From positions 186,001-250,000 of the forward strand of contig NZ_JAIQZF010000001.1 in NCBI RefSeq assembly GCF_020164585.1: 64,000 bases of DNA. The letters are read 5' to 3'. The notes below the pieces were generated by a model, which ran no database searches, was not told the DNA's origin, and worked only from the letters and a program-made list of their open reading frames with translations. Made by a program: the position numbers and the translations under genes. Positions 26,618 through 34,849 of this stretch are shown piece by piece. Position 1 is the first letter of the stretch, and the number at the start of each line of letters is the position of its first letter. The stretch comes from Psychroflexus curvus (GTDB lineage: Bacteria > Bacteroidota > Bacteroidia > Flavobacteriales > Flavobacteriaceae).

Positions 26618-27142
26618 CTAGAATACGCCAAAAATCTCGACTAATACCCAGAGAGACATCATCAGAACCACAAAAATAAAACTTAAAATAAAAAACGTGA
26701 TGGCTTTCCTGACGTTATAAAACTTTCTATCAATTATGACACTTTCTGCATGAATCTGGTAGCTTAACTGTTTAACGATTTCCTCATTAGTTTCGCAGAT
26801 TTTAGTGATTTCTTTAACAAATTTTTTAGGATCTTTAAATTCATTTGCTGCATCTCTAAAAAAGAAAACATTGGTATTGTACTTCATTTGCATATTAGGC
26901 TGAAAGCATTTGAAACAGTAGTAAATCGATATAATCACACTTGCCATCCATAGCAAAGCAAAGACAATAAACACCCAGTTCTCGGTAAATATGCGTTCAA
27001 AATTTGATATTCTGTCTACAAATAAGCCCAAAATTAAGCTATGAAAAGAAAAGAGTACACCTGCTTTAAGCTCAGAGGCTTTGATGAGTTTTTCTAATCG
27101 TTCTAATTGTTCCCAATAATTGTTAGTATCCTGTGCCATCAT
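26618..27142 (-). CDS. Pycsar-effector-like (PycTM/DUF5706-type) membrane protein
   Basis: 174 residues: an N-terminal helix with KLIKASELKAGVLFSFHSLI leading into membrane segment one (about 25-45), a second membrane segment (about 57-78), a soluble helical stretch with FFFRDAANEF and QLSYQIHAESVIIDRKF, and a third membrane segment (about 148-170). This architecture and these motifs resemble the DUF5706/Pycsar effector domain, which binds a cyclic nucleotide and damages the inner membrane upon phage infection. It lies 14 nt downstream of a class III nucleotidyl cyclase gene on the same strand, the arrangement expected for a cyclase-effector pair. Assignment is by pattern recall; an ordinary cyclase-associated membrane protein remains possible. 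Confidence 0.6.
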   Translation of the reverse strand: MMAQDTNNYWEQLERLEKLIKASELKAGVLFSFHSLILGLFVDRISNFERIFTENWVFIVFALLWMASVIISIYYCFKCFQPNMQMKYNTNVFFFRDAANEFKDPKKFVKEITKICETNEEIVKQLSYQIHAESVIIDRKFYNVRKAITFFILSFIFVVLMMSLWVLVEIFGVF

Positions 27143-27156
27143 CCTAAGATTAAATA

Positions 27157-29025
27157 TTATTTTTTATACAGATAATACATTTTTAAAGGGCTTCTGTTTT
27201 TAATAGAAATCTCACCCCTGTCTTCAAATCTGTAGTAATCCTTTATGAGCTTATAGGTGTCTTCAGAGACACTTATTTTTCCTGGTTCACAGCTAGACTC
27301 AATTCTTGAAGCTACATTTACAGTGTCTCCCCAGATATCGTAAGAGAATTTATTTTTTCCCACAACTCCGGCAACTACAGACCCGGTATGCATACCAACC
27401 CTTACATTGAATCTCAGGTCACTTACAGCATGCACCTGTTTCGATTTTTTGACAAAATCTATGATATCCAGAGCAGCCTGAGCCATAAGTTCCGCATGAT
27501 TTTCAGTTTGTTCCGGCAGTCCTGCCGCACACATATAAGCATCTCCAATGGTTTTGATTTTCTCTAACTTATATTTTTCCATGATTTTGTCAAACTCAGA
27601 GAAATACAGGTCTACACTTTCCACTAATTTTTCTGGCGGGGAATTTTCAGCGTACTTTGTAAAACCTTCAAAATCTGTAAATAATACCGTAACCGATTCA
27701 TATTTTTTAGCTTCGACTTTACCAGACTTTTTTAACTCATCTGCAGTATCTCTGGGTAAAATATTTAAAAGCAGGTTATCAGACCTTTTCTTTTCTTCAT
27801 CGATTAGCTTATTGGTTTTGCTGATGAATTTGGTTCTTCGGTATAATCCGAAGGCTAAACCTGAAACTAAAATCATACCCCCTAGAAATCCGTAGGTCAA
27901 AATTTTATCGTTTTTACGCTTTTGTATTTCAAAATCAAGTTCAGATTGTTTTTGGGAGACTTCAAATGCTGTTCTTTGATTGGCCAGTTTTTGAATTGTA
28001 GCTATATTGTTAATGCTGTCTTTAGTGGATATGTAATTTTTAAAATGAAATAAAGATTCAGAAAGCTCATTAGTCTTCTCATATATTTTAGCTAAGCGTA
28101 AATTAGCTTCACTCCTTTGGTTTTTAAGATCATATGTTTTAGCAATCTCTAAACTTCGTCTCGCATAATCTTTGGCGAGTTCCAGTTGACCCAAGTCTAC
28201 ATAAATTCCCGAAATGTAATTCAGATATACAGAAATGGGATAATAGTCCTTCTCTTGTTCGAGGATTTTAATGGCTTCCTGAAGGTTTGCTTCAGCCATT
28301 TTGGGTTTATTTTGCTTGGCATACACCATGCCTATATTGCCAAGATTATAAGCAGAACCCAGCCTGTAATCTGTTTTCTTACATAAACCACTGGATTCAT
28401 AAAAATATCCAAGTGCTTTTTCTAAATCGCCTGTTTTTATATAGACGTCTCCAGCGTTTAATAAAGCTCCTGCCAGATATTTTTCAAATTTATCTAAATC
28501 AGTTTTAAGGGTTGTAATTTTAATGAGATCTCTCAATTGGCTTATGCCCTCTTCATAGTAATCAATAGAAATACTATAGTTTCCTATATCTGAATACACC
28601 CCCCCAATGGTGATATTTGTTAAAGCGAGTCGATCATTCTCCTCAGCTTCACTGGCCAGTTTAGCAGCGATCTGATAGTATCCTAAAGCCTTGGAAAGTT
28701 CACTTTTATTCAAATAAACATTTCCCTTTTGTAAGTTTGCAGTGAATAAATACTGGGGAGAATCTGCTTTTGTTGCTTTTTCAATAAGCAGGTCACTGTA
28801 CTTTAATATTTCTGTCAGGTCTTCCTGCTTGTTAACAATTTCACTCAGCAAATAGAGCTCATCGTTTTGTTCGAAAGCACCAGTCATATAGATATGTTCT
28901 AAACTATCAAGATCTGATGGATTGTTTTGAGAATAAACAGTTCCAATAAAAAAAAAGCCCAGTATGAAGGCTTTTTGAACGAATGAAGCTATAAATTCAA
29001 CTGCTATTTTTGATTTTATATTCAT
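27157..29025 (-). CDS. TPR-transmembrane-class III adenylate/guanylate cyclase
   Basis: 622 residues. Signal or first membrane segment (about 12-32); TPR repeats (about 60-340, e.g. YYQIAAKLASEAEENDRLAL and ALGYFYESSGLCKKTDYRLG); one membrane helix (ILTYGFLGGMILVSGLAFGL, about 375-395); coiled linker; class III cyclase domain (about 425-622) with TVLFTDFEGFTKYAE (metal Asp), KIKTIGDAYMCA (second metal Asp, with the Lys that selects adenine) and YDIWGDTVNVASRIES (Asp plus transition-state Asn/Arg). The Lys/Asp pair matches adenylate rather than guanylate cyclases. The periplasmic TPR region probably senses a protein or envelope signal. The downstream partner is a Pycsar-effector-like membrane protein. 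Confidence 0.9.
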   Translation of the reverse strand: MNIKSKIAVEFIASFVQKAFILGFFFIGTVYSQNNPSDLDSLEHIYMTGAFEQNDELYLLSEIVNKQEDLTEILKYSDLLIEKATKADSPQYLFTANLQKGNVYLNKSELSKALGYYQIAAKLASEAEENDRLALTNITIGGVYSDIGNYSISIDYYEEGISQLRDLIKITTLKTDLDKFEKYLAGALLNAGDVYIKTGDLEKALGYFYESSGLCKKTDYRLGSAYNLGNIGMVYAKQNKPKMAEANLQEAIKILEQEKDYYPISVYLNYISGIYVDLGQLELAKDYARRSLEIAKTYDLKNQRSEANLRLAKIYEKTNELSESLFHFKNYISTKDSINNIATIQKLANQRTAFEVSQKQSELDFEIQKRKNDKILTYGFLGGMILVSGLAFGLYRRTKFISKTNKLIDEEKKRSDNLLLNILPRDTADELKKSGKVEAKKYESVTVLFTDFEGFTKYAENSPPEKLVESVDLYFSEFDKIMEKYKLEKIKTIGDAYMCAAGLPEQTENHAELMAQAALDIIDFVKKSKQVHAVSDLRFNVRVGMHTGSVVAGVVGKNKFSYDIWGDTVNVASRIESSCEPGKISVSEDTYKLIKDYYRFEDRGEISIKNRSPLKMYYLYKK

Positions 29026-29053
29026 CCAAATCCTAGTTTTATGCTTTTTGAGA

Positions 29054-29515
29054 TCAAAATTCTCTAATTCTTATTCTGGGATCAATTTCGAATATACCTG
29101 GAAGCCGACTGCCATTTCTGTAGACTCTAAATTTTAAACTGTATTTTTCGACATCTCCCGGCTGACCCTGCGCGACTGTCCCTGTAACTATCCCATCGAC
29201 ATCGTTGATTACATTTTGGCCAAAAACATTTTGCCCGCCCTGATAATTAATCGAGTGTAATTCAACGGAACTTTCCGCATTGCTGGCCTCACCTTCCCAG
29301 ACTACTATATCTCCTACATTTACATCTGTTGTGAAATCTACATTAGACACATCGGACTCCTGTCCGAAGCTGCAAACTTCATTTACATTGTCTCTGGTTA
29401 TATTGTTTGTATTACAGGTCAGTATGATGCTATGCGTGGTTTGTGCGGAAACTAAAGTTGTTAAGGAAACACCTAATGCCAAAATCAAGTATTTCATTGC
29501 AAATCTTTTTTTCAT
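29054..29515 (-). CDS. Secreted small protein of unknown function
   Basis: 153 residues with a signal peptide (MKYLILALGVSLTTLVSA; the ATG at 29497 may be the real start). The mature protein has two cysteines (LTCNTN and EVCSFG) that could form a disulfide, and a beta-rich body with VDFTTDVNVGDIVVWEGEA, resembling cupredoxin-like or other small beta-sandwich secreted proteins, but no metal ligands can be assigned. It lies 28 nt upstream of the cyclase gene on the same strand and may be in the same transcript, possibly as a ligand for its TPR region; that is inference. Confidence 0.65.
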   Translation of the reverse strand: MKKRFAMKYLILALGVSLTTLVSAQTTHSIILTCNTNNITRDNVNEVCSFGQESDVSNVDFTTDVNVGDIVVWEGEASNAESSVELHSINYQGGQNVFGQNVINDVDGIVTGTVAQGQPGDVEKYSLKFRVYRNGSRLPGIFEIDPRIRIREF

Positions 29516-29777
29516 TTTATGTCGATTTAAAGTTTTAATAAATATAGTTAAATGCCTGTTACATAGGGAACGGAAAACCGCTCAAAACCTTGAAACAAGG
29601 TAAAAACCACATCAAGATGTGAGTCTTTTTAGGAATTAAATGTTAAATGCCTGCACTTATTTCAGAATCCATATCTCCTTTAAGGAACAGCAGTTTTTTA
29701 ATAGTTCTTAAAATGGTCTTTAAAAAACATGTATATTTAGTTGTCGTCAGAGGTTAGCGGGCGTAAAAACAAACAAA

Positions 29778-30791
29778 ATGAACAGAGTTTTAGTTCTAAG
29801 TAGAAACTTAATCCCTTTTGGAGTTACAATTAGCCTCTTCGGAATTCTAATTTTATTAATGAAATCGCCATTTCTGACTGGAAATGAGACCTTAATAGCG
29901 GGTATTACTGCTGATCTGTTACTGACGGTTCCATTGGTTTATTTCCTGCTTATTCGCAAAACTGAAATTCCTAAAACGACCGTAATTCCTATAATGCTTA
30001 TTGGTCTTTTAATTGGTTCTTACTTCTTAACCGACGAACATCAATATTATCTCAGACTTTTTAAAACCTGGGTGCTTCCCATCCTTGAAATTTTAGCTCT
30101 ATCCTTTGTCATCTACAAGGTCAGGAAAGCAATAAAACATTATAAATCAAATAAAACGAAAGCCTTTGATTTTTTTACGACCTTAAAGAATACCTGCGAC
30201 GACATACTTCCCAAAGGAGTTGTAATGCCTGTTGTAACTGAAATTGCGGTATTCTATTATGGATTTATATACTGGAAGAGACGAGAATTGAAGGCTAATG
30301 AATTTTCCTACCACAAAGACAGCGGAACAATTGCATTACTGATTGCAATTATATTCATAGTAGCAATTGAGACAGTAGTATTTCATATGTTACTCTCAAA
30401 ATGGAGTGATACTGCTGCCTGGATTTTGACATTTTTGAGTATTTATTCTGGAATTCAAATTCTTGGGTTCTTAAAATCCATGTTTAAAAGACCTATATCC
30501 ATAGAGAACGACCGACTTTATCTTCGCTATGGAATGATGACGGAAACAGTTATTGATATAAAAGAAATTAACTCGATAGAAATTTCATCAAAAGATATAG
30601 AGCTGGATGAGGAGACTCGAAAACTATCGTTTTTAGGCGAGATGGAAAGCCACAATATTATCATCCGCCTGAAAAAAGAAAACGAATTGACTGGACTTTA
30701 TGGGATCAAAAGAAAATATAGAAATTTAGCATTGTTCGTAGATGATAAAACTGAATTTGAAAACCGAATAAACAAGGCCTTAAAACAATAA
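29778..30791 (+). CDS. Polytopic membrane protein, unknown
   Basis: 337 residues with about six membrane segments (roughly 14-30, 44-62, 68-86, 92-112, 195-215 and 220-242) and a cytosolic C-terminal domain (about 245-337) that looks like a small PH-like fold (RLYLRYGMMTETVIDIKEIN...). I do not recognise the family with certainty. The ATG at 29778 is the first in frame. It is divergent from the secreted-protein/cyclase cluster and followed by a hairpin. Confidence 0.65.
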   Translation: MNRVLVLSRNLIPFGVTISLFGILILLMKSPFLTGNETLIAGITADLLLTVPLVYFLLIRKTEIPKTTVIPIMLIGLLIGSYFLTDEHQYYLRLFKTWVLPILEILALSFVIYKVRKAIKHYKSNKTKAFDFFTTLKNTCDDILPKGVVMPVVTEIAVFYYGFIYWKRRELKANEFSYHKDSGTIALLIAIIFIVAIETVVFHMLLSKWSDTAAWILTFLSIYSGIQILGFLKSMFKRPISIENDRLYLRYGMMTETVIDIKEINSIEISSKDIELDEETRKLSFLGEMESHNIIIRLKKENELTGLYGIKRKYRNLALFVDDKTEFENRINKALKQ

Positions 30792-30815
30792 CGGACTTTC
30801 AGGCCATTGAGCTAG

Positions 30816-30843
30816 CTTTACTTTTTAAAGGCTTAAAGTAAAG
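30816..30843 (+). terminator. Hairpin downstream of the polytopic membrane protein
   Basis: CTTTACTTT and AAAGTAAAG pair perfectly around a 10-nt loop, 25 nt after the stop codon. AT-rich stem without a long T-run, so moderate confidence. Confidence 0.5.
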
Positions 30844-31010
30844 TACTTTTGATCCGCCTATGTTTATTGACCCAATCGTTTTGCTTCCTCACAATCAAGC
30901 TTGTTTATGAGGAAAATTAGGAAAACCCTGCTTTCAGAAGGAAAAGCTGGAATGAAGGAAGAAAGTAAATGAGTATATTGATGAAAATGGTCAACGCTAT
31001 TTAGGGAAGG

Positions 31011-31052
31011 TCAGCCAGCCTAAAACCTACATCCTACAACCTATTCTTCGAT
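31011..31052 (+). repeat. Degenerate direct repeat flanking the HigBA locus, copy 1
   Basis: AGCCAGCCTAA followed by ACC-ACATCCT and CTATTC matches the stretch at 32091-32130 with small changes. The remainder of the non-coding interval 30844-31182 holds nothing else identified. Confidence 0.55.
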
Positions 31053-31182
31053 ATTATTTCAAAACACGGTATATAAAGGGGTTTTTAGGATTTGTGCGGT
31101 AAAAATAAGTACGTTTAAAGAGAATTGAAGGAAAATAAAACCTATAGAAAGAAAGTAAGTAAGTGGACTAACTCATTTTTCA

Positions 31183-31542
31183 TTACACCCCTAATACAAT
31201 AGAGGCGTCGATACCCATTTTTAAACTAATTTCTCTGGCCACTTTTAAGGTGGGCTCACTTTTGCCATTTAAATATTCGCTAACTCGGGAAGTGCTAACC
31301 CCTAATAATTCTGAAAGTCGTTTTTGGTTTAATCCCATTTCAGCCATACGCAACTTTATAACTTCAACAAGCTTAGGTTTTGCTAGGGGATAAGTACGCT
31401 CCTCATAATCTGCAACTAAATCTGACAACACGTTTAATTCTATATAATCCGTGGCTTCGGTATTTTCAATATTATCCGGGTTCTCCAAAAGTGTTTCAAT
31501 ACGATTGAGTAAAGCTTTATACTCTTTTTCTGTCTGTATCAT
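31183..31542 (-). CDS. higA: HigA-type XRE antitoxin
   Basis: 119 residues. The N-terminal helical arm (YKALLNRIETLLENPDN) is typical of HigA antitoxins of the HigB2 class; a C-terminal XRE helix-turn-helix covers about residues 60-115 (LNQKRLSELLGVSTSRVSEY). It should bind HigB and repress its own promoter. It starts one base after the toxin stop, so the two genes form an operon with toxin first. It lies outside the 19-bp repeats that bracket the neighbouring mobile element, so it belongs to the chromosome or an older insertion. Confidence 0.88.
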   Translation of the reverse strand: MIQTEKEYKALLNRIETLLENPDNIENTEATDYIELNVLSDLVADYEERTYPLAKPKLVEVIKLRMAEMGLNQKRLSELLGVSTSRVSEYLNGKSEPTLKVAREISLKMGIDASIVLGV

Positions 31543-31543
31543 A

Positions 31544-31840
31544 TCAACTATTTTTAATGTCTTTTATCTTATCATAATCCTTATGCGTACCGATAAATCG
31601 AATATAAAGCTTTTGTGCATTAAAGGAAATTATAGCAACAAGCCGATAATCATTTCCTTTTATATTAAACACATAGCGATGATTTCCTACATAATCAACG
31701 CTATTAAAGCTTTGTTTTATGTCACTTAGGTTTTTCCATTCTTTAGCTGTAACCGTATGATACCAAAAATTTAAAGCAATTTCAGCATCGGCATGTTTAG
31801 CTGAAAACTCTTTAATCCGTTTATAAGTTACAACACGCAT
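31544..31840 (-). CDS. higB: HigB-type mRNA interferase toxin (RelE superfamily)
   Basis: 98 residues: MRVVTYKRIKEFSAKHADAE followed by WKNLSDIKQSFNSVDYVG, then the strand pattern YVFNIKGNDYRLVAIISF with YIRFIGTHKDYDKI at the end, the signature of HigB ribosome-dependent RNases. Basic and His/Tyr residues near the end are the likely catalytic set. Toxin-first order with the XRE antitoxin directly downstream is typical. It appears intact. Confidence 0.88.
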   Translation of the reverse strand: MRVVTYKRIKEFSAKHADAEIALNFWYHTVTAKEWKNLSDIKQSFNSVDYVGNHRYVFNIKGNDYRLVAIISFNAQKLYIRFIGTHKDYDKIKDIKNS

Positions 31841-31858
31841 CTAGTCTTTAATTGGTTA

Positions 31859-31866
31859 CAAATATA
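31859..31866 (-). promoter_or_regulatory. Candidate -7 promoter element of higBA
   Basis: CAAATATA on the + strand reads TATATTTG on the gene strand, a perfect TAnnTTTG, 19-26 nt upstream of the toxin ATG. No clear -33 box was identified. Confidence 0.45.
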
Positions 31867-31904
31867 CTATTAAATTTTGTTTTATGTAATTTTATTTTAC
31901 AATT

Positions 31905-32130
31905 CAAAATAATCATTCAGTATTTAATATTCAGTTGCAAGCCCTAAGAAAAGAGCAAACGGCTAACGGCTAACAGCAAGGGGTCGGGAGTCATGAAAAA
32001 TTTTAAATTCAGTATTCAGTATTGAATATTCGATATCCAGTTGCAAGCCATAAAAAAAAAGAGCTAACGGCTAATAGTCAGGATCCGGGAGCCAGCCTAA
32101 TACCCACATCCTGAAATCTATTCGATACAG
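31905..32130. repeat. Two-copy degenerate tandem repeat upstream of higBA
   Basis: Two diverged copies of a unit of about 110 bp: CAGTATT-AATATTC...AGTTGCAAGCC, an A-rich run, GAGCnAACGGCTAA, then GGGAGTC/GGGAGCC. The first starts near 31916 and the second near 32024. The end of the second copy (32091-32130) also matches the repeat at 31011-31052. Confidence 0.65.
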
Positions 32131-32169
32131 AAAGTTGTTTTACCAGTATAAATAGGGTTTCAAGAGATG

Positions 32170-32188
32170 GAGGTACAAAAAGGTACAA
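32170..32188 (+). repeat. Left 19-bp direct repeat, candidate att site of the mobile element
   Basis: GAGGTACAAAAAGGTACAA matches the sequence at 55774-55792 in the same orientation with a single difference. Together they bracket 23.6 kb that carries the integrase at the far end and an excisionase-like gene just inside this end. Further GGTACAA words lie just inside (32300-32306 and 32377-32396). Confidence 0.6.
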
Positions 32189-32376
32189 GTTTTTACCACT
32201 TTCCGTGAAGAAATTAACATTCCAGCAATGACAGGGCCTGCGAGCGCACAAAAATTAGCATTTGGCCAAAATGACCCTTCTTTTATTGCCTCATTTAATT
32301 TGTACCTTTTGTAAGTAACTGTAAAACAAATAGTTGTAAATATTGAAATTCAAAATCTTTCAATTTTACGATTTTC

Positions 32377-32396
32377 TTGTACCTTTTGAGGTACAA
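32377..32396. repeat. Inverted GGTACAA pair near the element left end
   Basis: TTGTACCT and AGGTACAA face each other over a 4-nt gap. A third copy, TTGTACC, is at 32300-32306. These match half of the 19-bp bracket repeat, so they may be recombinase or excisionase arm sites, or an operator for the HTH gene that ends at 32441. Confidence 0.5.
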
Positions 32397-32440
32397 AACT
32401 GAAGAAAATCTATCGGTTTTTACGTCAAACAGGGGAGTGT

Positions 32441-32740
32441 TTAACTAGTCTTTTTTCTGTTGATATCTTCCAGATCATATCTCACTATACCGCCTATTTT
32501 ATGAGCTTTTAGTTTACCAGTTTTATTCCATTTATTTAGAGTCACAAATGAAACATCAAGAAGTTCTGCAGCTCTTTTTCTGGAAACCCACCGTGTTGGT
32601 TCGTTGTATTTTAAATCTTTTAGTAGTGCTCTTAGTTCTCTGGTAAAATCTTCTTTAAACTCTTTTTTGATTTCTTTTACCAGCTCATGCTTTAGTTCTT
32701 CTAAAGTCACATCGATAAGTCTCTTGTAAGTTGATTCCAT
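32441..32740 (-). CDS. Small HTH protein, excisionase-like
   Basis: 99 residues. A charged helical N-terminus (ELKHELVKEIKKEFKEDF) is followed by a MerR/Xis-type helix-turn-helix: WVSRKRAAELLDVSFVTLNK, then KLKAHKIGGIVRYDLEDI, the wing and recognition pattern of HTH_17 excisionase-family proteins. Such proteins in Bacteroidota elements act as directionality factors or regulators. It sits about 250 bp inside the left bracket repeat, next to GGTACAA inverted repeats, opposite the element end carrying the integrase. Confidence 0.8.
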   Translation of the reverse strand: MESTYKRLIDVTLEELKHELVKEIKKEFKEDFTRELRALLKDLKYNEPTRWVSRKRAAELLDVSFVTLNKWNKTGKLKAHKIGGIVRYDLEDINRKKTS

Positions 32741-33012
32741 AATTCATAAATTTTTGATAGTTAATGTGATTAAAATCAAAAAATATAGACATCATGGTTT
32801 TTCAAGGGATAGGGTAAGAGGCATAGTTTTTTAAATTAAAGCATAAAGACAGAATTAGTATTCATCAGAAAAGTGATTTTCAATGTGTTTTTTTAGATTA
32901 ATTGAGATTTTCAAGCACCTAATCTTAGAAATACAAGCGGGATAGAAAATCCGCGAGGATTTTCGTAAGTAGGCGAGTATTAGAAATGAATTAAACAGGT
33001 AGCTGCAAGAAG

Positions 33013-33891
33013 TTATTTTATTAGTTCAAGATATTTTTTCAATAGTTTATGGTCTCTTTTGTAACCTAGATAATAATCTTTAAAAATATGATTATAAGAA
33101 TTGATAATACTTTCTAGTTGTTGATATTCCAATTCACATTGCACGAGTATTTTTCCATATTCAAGTGTTATGGCCAAATCCGATTGTTCTCTATTTAACT
33201 CTAATAAGGGCTTAACTAAATTATTATATGAATAAAAGTAATGAGTTCTTATTTCTCCTAAATCTGCCCATGAATATGAGATTTCATTTTCCTTTTCTAA
33301 AAATAACTTTATTTCAATGTCTTTCTCCTTATTGGAAACAGATTCAACCATATATTTATGATGATTTAGCTCTTTGAGTTCCCTGTATTTTTCCATATTG
33401 AAATTATATCTTTCAAGTTGTTCACTATGGGATTTGGTTAAATTATCCAAATCTTGAATTATTTTGTGTTCATAGAATTTATATTTTCTCAATAAAGCCC
33501 AAATTTTATGAAATGTTTTCGACTTCAATTTTTTATTTAAGGAAAAAGAGAATTGTTTTCTAAATGAATAATAAATCTCAATGAAATCAAACTCAAAAAT
33601 GGTTTCTAAATATATGATGTCTCTATGTTTAAAACGCCAAGTTTCTTCTCTTTTTAAATTAATTTGAGGATAAAATTTTAATAAATTTTTTTCTTTTGTT
33701 TTTAAGTCTTTGCAAACTTCTTTTAATAAATGGCGAAAAGTTTCTCGATTCGATTTTCTTAAGTTGTATTCTTTTAATTTAGAAAACAAATAATTTACTA
33801 ATCCGCCAATTAGAAAAACAATTATAGAAATAAGTGTAGGAACCGAAACTTCATTTGATATTCCAAAGATTTCATTAATCCATTCTATCAT
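33013..33891 (-). CDS. Membrane-anchored helical protein, unknown
   Basis: 292 residues. One N-terminal membrane helix (about 18-36, VPTLISIIVFLIGGLVNYLF) is followed by a long, charged, almost wholly helical cytoplasmic part with many Lys, Glu and Tyr. I do not recognise the family. It is the last gene in the direction of the DISARM-like operon but is separated from it by a long hairpin repeat, so it may be an independent accessory gene. Single-pass anchor plus helical domain is common among defence-associated sensors and effectors, but there is no motif to support that here. Confidence 0.65.
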   Translation of the reverse strand: MIEWINEIFGISNEVSVPTLISIIVFLIGGLVNYLFSKLKEYNLRKSNRETFRHLLKEVCKDLKTKEKNLLKFYPQINLKREETWRFKHRDIIYLETIFEFDFIEIYYSFRKQFSFSLNKKLKSKTFHKIWALLRKYKFYEHKIIQDLDNLTKSHSEQLERYNFNMEKYRELKELNHHKYMVESVSNKEKDIEIKLFLEKENEISYSWADLGEIRTHYFYSYNNLVKPLLELNREQSDLAITLEYGKILVQCELEYQQLESIINSYNHIFKDYYLGYKRDHKLLKKYLELIK

Positions 33892-33899
33892 TTTCTAAA

Positions 33900-34040
33900 G
33901 TATTGTATAATTACTGGTTACGGTCTCGTATAACTGTCAGTTACGGGTTAATATGCATTAATTTTCGGTTTAGCAATGACTTTAGCAATTACGGCGGATT
34001 CGGACGTATCCGAATCTGCCGTAATTGCTGTTATATAATT
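33900..34040. repeat. Palindromic mobile-type repeat with a 21-bp stem
   Basis: AGCAATTACGGC begins a 21-nt arm (33984-34004); the complementary arm (34009-34029) matches with one G/T wobble, leaving a CGTA loop. Around it lie GTATAAC/GTTATA outer matches and two TTTAGCAAT words. The stem is far longer and more GC-rich than surrounding DNA and is not followed by a T-run, so it looks like an attC- or MITE-like structured repeat rather than a simple terminator. Confidence 0.7.
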
Positions 34041-34050
34041 TTATTTACAG

Positions 34051-34767
34051 TTAATTACATATTTCATTATAGTGATATTCTAAAAATGATATATCAGGTT
34101 TATTAACTTTCGGTTCCTTAAATTTTAAGTTATTTAAAAGTTTTTTTATTTGATTGTCAGACTTTGGTCCGAAAATTATATTGTATTTAGAATCTATAGA
34201 GAAATAACCCCTGGCAAACATCTTATCGTGTAAAACACAAAAGCAAATTGCATTTTGAGGATTTAATCTTTGTTCTTTGTCGGCCATCCAAGGTTTTATA
34301 TGACTGCAAACAAGCAAGTCCGATTTATTTATTTCACAAATAGAACAAGTAGAATTGTAATTGTCTAAAACAATTTCCCTTAGCTTATTTTGATAAGCTC
34401 TAACTTTTATGTTATTCTTAGATTCAGTCGGATTATTATTTTTATTTATTTCCTGATTTATAATATAATATTCCTCAGCTTCTTCTTTAATAAGATTAAA
34501 CTCGTTAATCATATCTAATGCTTTTTTAAACTCTAAATCATCAGAGGTATTTAATTCGGAAATCGATTTTTTATTTAAAAGTCCTTTCTTGTCACCATGA
34601 ATATTATAATGATGTAATAAATCCATAGCTACAAATCCTCCACCTTTTGTTGGGGCAGGTAAGCCGAGAATCTTCCTTTGGATATTCCTGTGACTTTCTC
34701 CATCTATCAAGTAGGCTTTTATTACTTCAGCAATAGTATAATTATCAAATTTTTCGGTGATTATCAT
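34051..34767 (-). CDS. HNH endonuclease at the end of the defence operon
   Basis: 238 residues. The C-terminal HNH nuclease (about 125-215) shows CSICEINKSDLLVCSHIKPW, with the zinc-binding Cys pair and the catalytic His of SHIKPW, then LNPQNAICFCVLHDKMFARG (Asn and His). The N-terminal part (about 1-115) is a helical region with VIKAYLIDGESHRNIQRKI, perhaps DNA- or protein-binding. This HNH type is common as the restriction partner of C5-methyltransferases. It follows drmB by 82 nt on the same strand. A nuclease in this position, with no DrmC seen, suggests it may supply DNA cleavage to the system. Confidence 0.82.
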   Translation of the reverse strand: MIITEKFDNYTIAEVIKAYLIDGESHRNIQRKILGLPAPTKGGGFVAMDLLHHYNIHGDKKGLLNKKSISELNTSDDLEFKKALDMINEFNLIKEEAEEYYIINQEINKNNNPTESKNNIKVRAYQNKLREIVLDNYNSTCSICEINKSDLLVCSHIKPWMADKEQRLNPQNAICFCVLHDKMFARGYFSIDSKYNIIFGPKSDNQIKKLLNNLKFKEPKVNKPDISFLEYHYNEICN

Positions 34768-34849
34768 AATTTGGTTTTAATTGCTATTAATTATCGTTTA
34801 AATCAAATCGTAAATTTTAAGTATAAATTTACAATATATTTTTCTCCAC

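Noticed and set aside
29054-29515. Calling the 153-residue secreted protein a copper-binding cupredoxin
   Set aside because: The beta-rich pattern is suggestive, but the His-Cys-His-Met copper ligand set of cupredoxins cannot be traced.
31905-32130. Possible CRISPR-like array in the repeated intergenic DNA
   Set aside because: The units are tandem, diverged and without regular unique spacers; no cas genes are nearby. The same holds for 12120-12315 and 26090-26600.
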